Assembly (NCBI GenBank): GCA_030148045.1
Contig: JASBUE010000053.1
Location: forward strand, 1 to 6,626
Direction of reading: 5' to 3'
Source of the DNA: Candidatus Tenderia sp.
Lineage (GTDB): Bacteria > Pseudomonadota > Gammaproteobacteria > Tenderiales > Tenderiaceae
Length of the DNA: 6,626 nucleotides
Position numbers and translations under genes: made by a program. The notes under the pieces were generated by a model that made no database searches, was not told the DNA's origin, and worked only from the letters and a program-made list of their open reading frames with translations. This document shows positions 1-6,104 of this stretch, in pieces (the stretch's first letter is position 1; each line of letters begins with the position of its first letter).

Positions 1-940
1 GCATCGTCAGTATCGGCACCTGCGTGATCGAGCCGCCGCACCCGCGAATGCGTCCCGCCCGCTCGTAGAGCGTTGCCAGATCCGAATACATGTAGCCCGG
101 ATAGCCTTTGCGGCTGGGCACCTCACCGTGGCTGGACGACACTTCGCGCAGCGCTTCGCAGTAGTTGGTGATATCGGTAAGGATCACCAGCACATGACGG
201 CCTTCCTCGAAGGCCAGATACTCGGCCGCCGTCAGGGCCACCCGTGGCGTCAACAGTCGCTCCGTGCTCGGGTCGTTGGCGAGATTGAGAAACAAGGCGA
301 TGCGTTCCAGCGCGCCGTAGTCGTCCATCTCACGGCGAAAGCGCTCCGCCGTGTCGAAGGTGACCCCGATGGCGGCGAATACCAGCGCGAAGCGCGCGGT
401 CTCCTGTTCCTCACGCAGCCGGGCGAAGCGCGCGATATGGGTGGCGAGGCGGTCATGGCTCAGACCGCTGCCGGAAAAGATGGGGAGTTTTTGGCCTCTG
501 ACCAGCGAGTTCATCGCATCGATGGTGCTGATGCCGGTCTCGATGAACTCGCGCGGGACATGGCGGCGCACCGGGTTGATGGCGGCGCCATCGACACGCC
601 GACGTTGTGCGGCGAGGATCTTCGGGCCGCCGTCCAGGGGCACGCCGACACCGTTAAAAACCCGCCCCAGCATGCCCTTGCCTACGTCCAGCATGATGGC
701 TTCGCCGAGGAAGCGGAGTCGGCTTTCCTCAAGGGAGAGACCATCGGTGCCCTGGAATACTTCGACGATGACATTGTCGTGGTCCAGCGCGACCACGCGC
801 CCGATACGCCGGCCACCATCGGGGGCGATCACCTCAACCCTTTCGTGTAGACCGACGCCCTTTACCCGGGTGGTGAAGAGCAGCGGCCCTTGCACACCGG
901 TCAGGCATTTATGCAGCAATTGGCTGTTAGTCATAGTCAT
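1..940 (-). CDS. atpB: V/A-type ATPase subunit B (non-catalytic nucleotide-binding subunit), 3' end cut off by window edge
   Basis: Partial gene; 313 codons are visible and the frame is still open at position 1. Subunit B alternates with A in the A3B3 head and shapes the nucleotide sites at the A/B interfaces without being the main catalytic subunit. The N-terminal beta-barrel covers about residues 10-75. The degenerate phosphate loop typical of B, FSGSGLSHD, is at about 155-163; it lacks the GKT of a true Walker A, as expected. Other family blocks are FALVFAAIGVTF (184-195), LERIALFLNLANDP (211-224), TPRVALTAAEYLAFE (231-245), VLVILTDITNYCEALRE (250-266), GYPGYMYSDLATLYERAGR (279-297) and GSITQVPILTM (303-313). 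Family length is about 430-470 aa, so roughly a quarter to a third is missing. The ATG at 940-938 overlaps the stop of subunit A as ATGA, implying translational coupling; an in-frame ATG at 934 is the alternative start. AAGG lies a few bases upstream. Identity is secure. Confidence 0.96.
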   Translation of the reverse strand, partial: MTMTNSQLLHKCLTGVQGPLLFTTRVKGVGLHERVEVIAPDGGRRIGRVVALDHDNVIVEVFQGTDGLSLEESRLRFLGEAIMLDVGKGMLGRVFNGVGVPLDGGPKILAAQRRRVDGAAINPVRRHVPREFIETGISTIDAMNSLVRGQKLPIFSGSGLSHDRLATHIARFARLREEQETARFALVFAAIGVTFDTAERFRREMDDYGALERIALFLNLANDPSTERLLTPRVALTAAEYLAFEEGRHVLVILTDITNYCEALREVSSSHGEVPSRKGYPGYMYSDLATLYERAGRIRGCGGSITQVPILTM

Positions 941-2712
941 GCGTCTGCGGCCTTGTTTCCCCGTTGGAGTTTGGCGAAGGCGTCTTCCAGTTCTCGGGTC
1001 AGCGTATCGAATGCCTGCTTCTGTTCATTGGGGATCTCTTCGCCCATGCGTTGCAGGCGACGCACCACCGCCAGGGCGGGCAAGGTGTCCGGGTCGATGC
1101 CGGCGGCGACGGCCTCCCCGGCCAGGTCGAGAAAGCGGTCGAGCAGGTTCAGCATGGCGACCTGTTTTTCCGGCACACAGTAGCGATCCGTCTCCGAGTG
1201 CGCCGACTGTCGTAACAGTGCCTCGGCGACCATCTCGGCACAGACCAGGGTCAGGCGCTGGTCCGCGGCCAGGGCGTCACGGCCCACGATCTTGACCATC
1301 TTCTCCAACCGCGCCTGTTGCTGGAGCAACTCCAGTATGCGTTTGCGGCGCTCTACCCAACGTAGTCCGCCGACCTCCTTCCACCAGCCGGTGACGTCAT
1401 CGATGTAGCCGGAATGGCTGTCCAGAGGATGGATCGCCGGATAAAAGCGGGCGCGGGCGCGCTCGCGATCGAGCGCCCAAAAACTCTTGACGAAACGTTG
1501 TGAATGGGCGGTCACCGGTTCGGAAAAATCACCCCCCGGTGGCGACACCGCGCCGATCACGGTCAGTGATGACTCCTGGCCAGCAAGCGTGACGACCCGT
1601 CCGGCCCGTTCAAAAAACTCGGCCAGCCGCGTCGGCAGGTAAGCGGGATAGCCTTCCTCGGCGGGCAGCTCTTCGAGACGGCCGGAGATCTCCCGCAGCG
1701 CCTCGGCCCAGCGCGAGATGGAGTCGGCCAGCAGCGCGACGTGCAGGCCATGATCACGGAAGAATTCGGCCAGGGTGATGCCGGTATAGATCGAGGCCTC
1801 GCGCGCGGCCACCGGCATGTTCGAGGTGTTGGCGATCATCACCGTGCGCTCCATCAAGCGCCGCCCCGTGCGCGGGTCCTCCAGGGTCGGAAACGCCTGC
1901 AGCAGCTCCGCCATCTCATTGCCGCGCTCGCCACAGCCGATGTAGACGATGACATCGGCGCCGCACCACTTGGCCAGGGTTTGCTGCAATACGGTCTTGC
2001 CGGTGCCGAAGCCCCCCGGCATGGCGCCCGTCCCCCCTTTACCAACCGGGAACAGCATGTCGAGGATACGCTGGCCGGTGAGCAGCGGTTGTGCCGGTGT
2101 CAGGCGTTGGCTGCAGGGGCGCGCTGCGCGGATGGGCCAGCGCCGTAGCATGCTGATGGCGTGTTTCTCGCCCGCAGCGGTGCGCACCACCGCCAGCGGC
2201 GTTTCGATGCTGTATTCGCCAGGTTCTACGGTGGAGAGACATTCACCCTCGATGTAGGGAGGCGCCAGTACGCGATGCACGGTATCGGCGGTCTCCTGTA
2301 CCTCGCCGATGACGCTGCCGCCGGTGATGTGATCGCCGGCCTGGATCAGAGATTTATAGGGCCAGCGCCGTTCACGGTCCAGGCTTGGCACCGTGAGGCC
2401 CACGTCGATGAAATCACCCTGGTGGGCGGCAATCGTCTGCAAGGGGCGCTGGATCCCATCGAACAGTTGCCCCAGCAGGCCCGGACCGAGTTCGACGGCC
2501 AGCGGTTGGCCGCTCCCTTCGACGCGTGCTCCCGGCCGCAGGCCGGTGGTGTCCTCGAAGACCTGTACCGTGATGTCTCCGCCCTCGAGGCGAATGACTT
2601 CGCCGGCGAGCCGATGCTCACCGACAGACACGGCCTCCTTCATACGGAAGGGGCCTTGCGCCCTGGCCTTCACCACCGGGCCGCTGATCCAGAAGACCTC
2701 AGCTATGGCCAT
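937..2712 (-). CDS. atpA: V/A-type ATPase catalytic subunit A
   Basis: Catalytic subunit of the rotary ATPase head, hydrolysing or making ATP; 591 aa, matching the family's roughly 580-600. An N-terminal beta-barrel (about 1-70) is followed by the insertion that separates A subunits from F-type beta (about 110-190, with GGSVIGEV at 131-138). The Walker A loop GGFGTGKT is at 233-240 (Lys239, Thr240), with the Phe typical of V/A catalytic subunits. The catalytic-glutamate motif GCGERGNE is at 259-266 (Glu262). Walker B LHVALLAD ends at Asp330 and runs into SRWAEALREISGRLEELP and EEGYPAYLPTRLAEFFERAGR. The stretch around 397-430 (FSEPVT, then YPAIHPLDS) resembles bacterial rather than archaeal A subunits. 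The frame extends 10 codons further upstream, but the ATG at 2712 starts the conserved MAIAEVFWISGPVV and follows a GGGGGA ribosome site. This start overlaps the end of subunit E by 14 bases. The stop (939-937) overlaps the start of B. Confidence 0.97.
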   Translation of the reverse strand: MAIAEVFWISGPVVKARAQGPFRMKEAVSVGEHRLAGEVIRLEGGDITVQVFEDTTGLRPGARVEGSGQPLAVELGPGLLGQLFDGIQRPLQTIAAHQGDFIDVGLTVPSLDRERRWPYKSLIQAGDHITGGSVIGEVQETADTVHRVLAPPYIEGECLSTVEPGEYSIETPLAVVRTAAGEKHAISMLRRWPIRAARPCSQRLTPAQPLLTGQRILDMLFPVGKGGTGAMPGGFGTGKTVLQQTLAKWCGADVIVYIGCGERGNEMAELLQAFPTLEDPRTGRRLMERTVMIANTSNMPVAAREASIYTGITLAEFFRDHGLHVALLADSISRWAEALREISGRLEELPAEEGYPAYLPTRLAEFFERAGRVVTLAGQESSLTVIGAVSPPGGDFSEPVTAHSQRFVKSFWALDRERARARFYPAIHPLDSHSGYIDDVTGWWKEVGGLRWVERRKRILELLQQQARLEKMVKIVGRDALAADQRLTLVCAEMVAEALLRQSAHSETDRYCVPEKQVAMLNLLDRFLDLAGEAVAAGIDPDTLPALAVVRRLQRMGEEIPNEQKQAFDTLTRELEDAFAKLQRGNKAADA

Positions 2713-3358
2713 GGATTTCCCCCGGCTCTGCTGGGTCAGCATGCAACAAGACGTTCAACTTGGCGAAGACGAAATCTTCAACCCGGGCGAGTTGGCCGGC
2801 GAGGCTGCCGTCGAGGAGGGTGCCGTTCCATTCGATGAGGATACCCGCTGCCTGCCCCTCGGGCCGGGTCACGCTAGACGCCGCCGGATAGTTTGCCAGT
2901 AGCGTCTCGATCAGGGCCTGCGTCGCGGTCAGGCTGCCCGCGCCCAGGGAGATGTGGAGCGGGGCCCCTTCGGCATGGTCGATGGCCGTCCGCAACCAGT
3001 GCTCACACCAGCTTCGCTGTACCTGTGGATCCCGCCAGTTTTTTTCCAGGCGTTGTTGCACGCCGGTCATCAGCCGTGCCTGAAGCTGTAGCAACAGCTG
3101 CCAGCGCCGCCGGCGCAGGGCGGTGCGGGCCCGCGATAAGCGGCGTTCGCGGCTATATTGTTGTTGCTCGCGCGCCTGTCTGGCCTGTTGGCGAAAAAAG
3201 CGCCGTGATTGCTTATACGCCACCCGCCTGATGTGGGCGAGTTCCCGCTTCAATTCCCCTTCGATTGCCTGCAGTTCGCGATCGCGGTCGGTAGCGATCT
3301 TTTCCAGAAAGGTGTCGACATGCCCGCCGCTGAACCCCTTGGATGTAGTGTCCTCCAT
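2699..3358 (-). CDS. atpE: V/A-type ATPase peripheral-stalk subunit E
   Basis: Peripheral-stalk subunit that ties the A3B3 head to membrane subunit I and resists rotation; 219 aa, near the usual 190-220. Residues about 15-108 form one long predicted helix or coiled coil, and 109-205 a mixed alpha/beta globular domain, the standard E layout. The C-terminal block AAGILIEWNGTLLDGSLAGQLARVE (170-194) matches the E pattern of a strand followed by an asparagine/aspartate-rich turn and a helix contacting the head. The helix is unusually rich in Arg and Gln: RRFFRQQARQAREQQQ at 52-67 and LRRRRW at 81-86. Sequence similarity within E is generally low, so the call rests on architecture, the C-terminal block and position between F and A. 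The ATG at 3358-3356 overlaps the F stop by one base (TAATG), a classic coupled start. The ATG of subunit A lies inside the 3' end of this gene. Confidence 0.88.
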   Translation of the reverse strand: MEDTTSKGFSGGHVDTFLEKIATDRDRELQAIEGELKRELAHIRRVAYKQSRRFFRQQARQAREQQQYSRERRLSRARTALRRRRWQLLLQLQARLMTGVQQRLEKNWRDPQVQRSWCEHWLRTAIDHAEGAPLHISLGAGSLTATQALIETLLANYPAASSVTRPEGQAAGILIEWNGTLLDGSLAGQLARVEDFVFAKLNVLLHADPAEPGEIHGHS

Positions 3359-3687
3359 TAGACCTCTGTTTGTCGGCTGTTGGTAACGTCGGCCAGGCCC
3401 AGGATGCGTCGTGCGGCCTCGGTGATTTCCGATAGCGGTTGCTCATCCCGGTCCATGCCCGGTAGCACCAAGACCGGCGGCAGTGGTGCCTCGTTGAGCA
3501 AGCGCGCCAGCTGGGAGGCCACACATTCGGCATGGGCACGGTTTAATAGCAGCAAGTCAGTGTGAGCGCGCAGCTTAAGCAGCAGCGGCCAAACGAGCCG
3601 TGCTTCCACCGGCGGGGTGTGGACGCTGGCGCCGATCAGCGCGAAGCCTGTGGCGGTCACCGGCTCCCCCACGTAGCAGAGGCGCAT
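3358..3687 (-). CDS. atpF: V/A-type ATPase central-stalk subunit F
   Basis: Small central-stalk subunit that binds subunit D in the rotor; about 109 aa from the chosen ATG, within the family's 100-115. It starts with the F signature MRLCYVGEPVTATGFALIGA: a first beta strand, an acidic turn and the glycine-rich GFxLxG segment. The second strand is TDLLLLN (43-49) and the third is PPVLVLPG (70-77), giving a Rossmann-like fold typical of F. I chose the ATG at 3687 because the family begins at this strand, leaving a 19-base gap after the K stop. The frame extends nine codons to a TTG at 3714, which would overlap K by eight bases; neither start has a convincing ribosome site, so the N-terminus is uncertain. 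The stop TAA shares its last base with the start of E. Here F is used for the vacuolar-type stalk subunit, not the F-type subunit b that bears the same symbol. Confidence 0.88.
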   Translation of the reverse strand: MRLCYVGEPVTATGFALIGASVHTPPVEARLVWPLLLKLRAHTDLLLLNRAHAECVASQLARLLNEAPLPPVLVLPGMDRDEQPLSEITEAARRILGLADVTNSRQTEV

Positions 3688-3706
3688 CGCGGTTATTTCA
3701 GTGTCC

Positions 3707-4060
3707 TTAGCCAAGACGATTGAGAATCATGATGGAGATGATTAGCCCATAAATGGCGATGCCCTCGGCCAGGCCGACGAAGACCAGCGCCCGCCCGAAG
3801 ACCTCGGGCTTCTCCGCGACCGCGCCGACGGCCGCAGCGCCGACGCTCCCCACCGCAAAGCCCGCAGCCAGGGCAGAGAGCCCTGTGGCCAGGGCGGCGG
3901 CGATAAAACCCCACTGCAACACACCCGGATCGATGTTGCCGTCCTCTTTTGCCAGCGCCTCTGCCGGGAACAGGCCGACGGTCAGATAGGCGAGGGTGGT
4001 GGCCGCTAGGAAGATCGCGGCCATGGCAAACAAAATCCCGGCTCTTGTTCTGAACATCAT
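3707..4060 (-). CDS. atpK: V/A-type ATPase membrane rotor subunit K (proteolipid, c-ring)
   Basis: Proteolipid that oligomerises into the ion-carrying rotor ring; 117 aa. Three hydrophobic segments are visible: about 7-31 (an N-terminal extension, probably a cleaved signal or extra helix), about 46-80 (glycine/alanine-rich inner helix, SALAAGFAVGSVGAAAVG) and about 89-114 (ALVFVGLAEGIAIYGLIISI). The polar loop AEKPEVFGRA (82-91) is the characteristic helix-turn-helix joint. Glu99 in LAEGIAIYG is the ion-binding carboxylate. Only one hairpin is present, so this is a single-copy c-like form rather than a duplicated eukaryotic-type K. The position matching the sodium-ligand Gln of sodium-type rings is Val70, which argues for protons. 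Two ATGs are in tandem; GGAGAG (4067-4062) is spaced better for the second (4057). The gene follows the palindromic repeat and precedes F. Confidence 0.95.
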   Translation of the reverse strand: MMFRTRAGILFAMAAIFLAATTLAYLTVGLFPAEALAKEDGNIDPGVLQWGFIAAALATGLSALAAGFAVGSVGAAAVGAVAEKPEVFGRALVFVGLAEGIAIYGLIISIMILNRLG

Positions 4061-4061
4061 G

Positions 4062-4067
4062 CTCTCC
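4062..4067 (-). promoter_or_regulatory. Ribosome binding site of subunit K
   Basis: On the minus strand GGAGAG lies one base before the first ATG (4060) and four before the second (4057). Measured from the GGAG core, the spacing is 3 bases to the first ATG and 6 to the second, so the second ATG may be the real start. It is among the clearest Shine-Dalgarno sequences in the operon, consistent with K being needed in many copies per complex. Confidence 0.55.
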
Positions 4068-4090
4068 AGTGATTATTTAAGGAGTTCATA

Positions 4091-4194
4091 AGTTGCCTGA
4101 CATTCCCATGTGGGACACGCTGTGAATACATCCCTGTACGCTCGACGGCCGCGTCCATGCGGCCGACGGTCCCACATGGGAATGTCAGGCAACT
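4091..4194. repeat. MITE-like palindromic element with 26-bp perfect terminal inverted repeats and TA flanks
   Basis: The left arm at 4091-4116 begins AGTTGCCTGACATTCC, and the right arm at 4169-4194 is its exact reverse complement (26 bp, no mismatch). A TA dinucleotide flanks each side (4089-4090 and 4195-4196), so the match is 28 bp if TA is counted. TA flanks are the known target duplication of IS630/Tc1-mariner-type transposases. The 52-base centre holds two smaller hairpins: TACA/TGTA around TCCC (4127-4138), and GGCCGC/GCGGCC (4147-4152 with 4159-4164), which extends outward past one A-A mismatch. No transposase or credible coding capacity fits in 104 bp, so this would be a non-autonomous element. 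It splits the otherwise nearly gapless I and K genes. The repeat structure is seen directly; the mobile origin is inferred. Confidence 0.8.
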
Positions 4195-4226
4195 TACGTT
4201 CGGATTAGTAATAAGTATTATTGTCA

Positions 4227-6104
4227 TCATCTCTGTGCCGCAATCGATTTCGGCAACATCAGCGGCCGAAACGGCCTGCCTTCCGTACGCAAGAACCTGC
4301 GAAAGAATTCGAACATCACCAGACGGGCGGTTTGAATGGAGACGACCAGGCCTTCCAACACGATCACTACAATATTCCCCAATAACCATATGACGATCCG
4401 GGCGATGGTATTGTCGGTTTGTTCCACTAGGGTAATCACCGCCAGCCCCAGTCCTGCATGCGCCAGGGCAAATGCCCCGATGCGCGCAAAAGAAAACGTG
4501 TTCGTGGCCAATTGGATGGTGGCCTCGATGAGTATGAGTAAGGCCTTGCCGGTTTCGGCCAGTATACCCGGTAGCCTGTGCTTTCGAAATCCGCTGACCA
4601 GCGCAGCGAACAGTCTCCAGGTGATGGCGCTAGCGATCAATGATAATCCAAACGTTAATGAGAAGAAGGACAGTGCCAATCCTGGGTAGAGTACGAGGAG
4701 GGGGAATTCGCTTTCCCACCAGGCGGCCCGGTTCCCGCCCCAGTGGGCCTCGATGCCGGCGAAGGCCATACTGACCAGAATTAGCATGGCACCCAGCAGT
4801 AGCGGCGCGACAAGGATGAGGAGAGGGTCGGAGAAGGGGGAGAGCCACAATGGGCTGAGCAATGTTTCGTTGAAGAATAAAGATCCATACATAAAGCCGA
4901 AAATAATTGCCGCGAATCCCGCCGGTATGAGCAGCGTCATCACCGGGAAGCGCCTGCGCAATATCCACCCGGTCAATATCAGGACAATGCCCTGACCCAC
5001 ATCACCAAACATGTAGCCGAACATGAGTGGCATCACCAGCGCCAACACCGGACTTGGATCCACTTCGTTGTATGAGGGGGTGCCGAAACTCTTCACAAAT
5101 ATTTCAAAGCGGCTCATCCAGGAAGGATTCTGCAGGATAACAGGCGCTGTTCCGTGGCGTGCATCTGTATCTGTGTGCAGCAAAAAGGGGCTCCGGCTCT
5201 GTTCAAGCTGGCGCGCCAGTTCCTTCAGTCTGTTTTGCGGGACCCAACCGGTGATCCATAAGAAATGCCTGCCGCTTGCGGTCTGCGCAAGTACCTCCTC
5301 CAACCAGAGATAACGCTCAAGCAGCCAGAGGGCCGCGGCCACACCGGTCTCGCGGTTTGCCTGTTCGAGCTGCCGAGCGAGCCGCCGTCTCTCTTCGCTG
5401 AGGGCGGCGTGACGGTCGGTATGATCGGGCGTGTCGTCATTCCAATCCGGGATGCGCACCAAACGTGCGCCCCTGGCATGCAGCCTACGCTCCACCTCGG
5501 TCTGCACGCTGGCGTCCGTAATGCCGAACAGGACCACGCCATCCGGGGTGACGTCAGGGGCAGGATAGGCCTGTAATAAAAGGTCGGCGGGAAATTCTGT
5601 TGCGAATTCCGGAGCGATGTCCGGGCCTAGTGCCAGGATAGGCCGGTAACGTCGCACCGTGTTTGCCGCCGCCTCCCGGATAGGCGCAAGGTCCACGCCC
5701 TTGTCGGCTAACACCTTGAAACAGGCGGTGAGCAGCGTCAGATTGTCCAACTCTGCATCCACACGGCGCAGCTGCTTTGCCAGCGTAGCACCGTTCCGTG
5801 CCCAGCGTGTCAATGATTTTTCAATGTCGCCCAGCACCTGCGCAGCCGGGCCATAAAGGGACTTCGTGGTCACCGATTCCGGATCAGCCCGTGGCAATAG
5901 ACCGGCAAGACGGTCTTTTAACTCCTCGAGCCGCTGCAGGCGTTCACGGTTTTCTTTTCTGCTCACCAACTCAAACGGCAATTCTTTCGACGACGCCCGT
6001 TGCAATTCGATCACGCCGGCGGCGGCGAGATCGGTGAGGATACGGGGGGTCGCTTCACGCTCGATGAGAAGTTCCACCCATGATGTCCTGGCGGGGCGAA
6101 ACAT
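4227..6104 (-). CDS. atpI: V/A-type ATPase membrane stator subunit I (a-subunit/116-kDa family)
   Basis: Membrane stator that carries the ion half-channels and contacts the K ring; 625 aa, within the bacterial/archaeal range of about 600-700. The cytoplasmic N-terminal half (about 1-340) has a coiled-coil region (about 45-125) and second helices around 230-300; WITGWVPQNRLKEL (283-296) is the family's link block. The membrane half starts at PSPVLALVMPLMFGYMFGD (350-368). Hydrophobic segments follow at about 370-383, 388-412, 426-450, 467-497, 519-533, 538-560 and 568-590. The essential arginine facing the rotor carboxylate is Arg541 in NTFSFARIGAFALAHAGL, with Glu527 and Glu584 at family-typical acidic positions. 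The gene ends with the typical EFFRRF and GRPFRPL blocks (599-616). The ATG directly abuts the upstream gene's stop (TAGATG), suggesting coupled translation. Two TGA codons in tandem close the gene. Confidence 0.95.
   Translation of the reverse strand: MFRPARTSWVELLIEREATPRILTDLAAAGVIELQRASSKELPFELVSRKENRERLQRLEELKDRLAGLLPRADPESVTTKSLYGPAAQVLGDIEKSLTRWARNGATLAKQLRRVDAELDNLTLLTACFKVLADKGVDLAPIREAAANTVRRYRPILALGPDIAPEFATEFPADLLLQAYPAPDVTPDGVVLFGITDASVQTEVERRLHARGARLVRIPDWNDDTPDHTDRHAALSEERRRLARQLEQANRETGVAAALWLLERYLWLEEVLAQTASGRHFLWITGWVPQNRLKELARQLEQSRSPFLLHTDTDARHGTAPVILQNPSWMSRFEIFVKSFGTPSYNEVDPSPVLALVMPLMFGYMFGDVGQGIVLILTGWILRRRFPVMTLLIPAGFAAIIFGFMYGSLFFNETLLSPLWLSPFSDPLLILVAPLLLGAMLILVSMAFAGIEAHWGGNRAAWWESEFPLLVLYPGLALSFFSLTFGLSLIASAITWRLFAALVSGFRKHRLPGILAETGKALLILIEATIQLATNTFSFARIGAFALAHAGLGLAVITLVEQTDNTIARIVIWLLGNIVVIVLEGLVVSIQTARLVMFEFFRRFLRTEGRPFRPLMLPKSIAAQR

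Larger units (their letters stand above)
4061..4226 (-). other. I/K intergenic spacer
   Basis: This is the only gap of any size in the operon (166 bases). Nearly two thirds is the palindromic element; the rest is a short AT-rich stretch after the I stop (4197-4226, including TAATA/TATTA arms) and an AT-rich leader with the K ribosome site (4061-4088). I see no convincing -35/-10 pair, and no U-run follows the large stem on either strand, so neither an internal promoter nor an intrinsic terminator is called. Transcribed RNA would fold the 26-bp arms into a long hairpin just upstream of K, which could affect RNA processing or stability. Confidence 0.5.

Noticed and set aside
454..486. Loss of the Walker A motif in subunit B
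   Set aside because: GSGLSHD in place of GKT is the normal state of non-catalytic B subunits, not a defect.
128..850. Long plus-strand reading frame (240 codons)
   Set aside because: It is antisense to the clearly conserved subunit B gene, its product matches nothing recognisable, and long antisense frames are expected in GC-rich genes.
351..1295. Plus-strand frame of 314 codons, rich in Arg, Pro and Ser
   Set aside because: It is antisense to both B and A across their junction; the composition is typical of a shadow frame of GC-rich coding DNA.
937..2712. Reading A/B as F-type beta/alpha or as an N-ATPase
   Set aside because: A has the 110-190 insertion and GGFGTGKT loop of V/A catalytic subunits, and E, F, I and K are V/A-type; there is no epsilon, b or F-type a subunit.
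2161..2838. Plus-strand frame of 225 codons
   Set aside because: It lies antisense to subunit A and the E/A overlap and has no recognisable domain or ribosome site.
4064..4084. CTCC (4084-4081) that could pair with the GGAG of the K ribosome site
   Set aside because: Only four pairs with a 13-base loop; too weak to call a sequestering switch.
4089..4196. The large inverted repeat as an intrinsic terminator
   Set aside because: No T-run follows the stem on either strand, the loop is 52 bases, and K to B downstream need the same transcription.
4057..4389. Minus-strand frame running through the repeat element up to the K start
   Set aside because: It is mostly the out-of-frame 3' end of subunit I plus the palindrome. 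Short peptides from such repeats are often annotated as hypothetical proteins but have no independent support.
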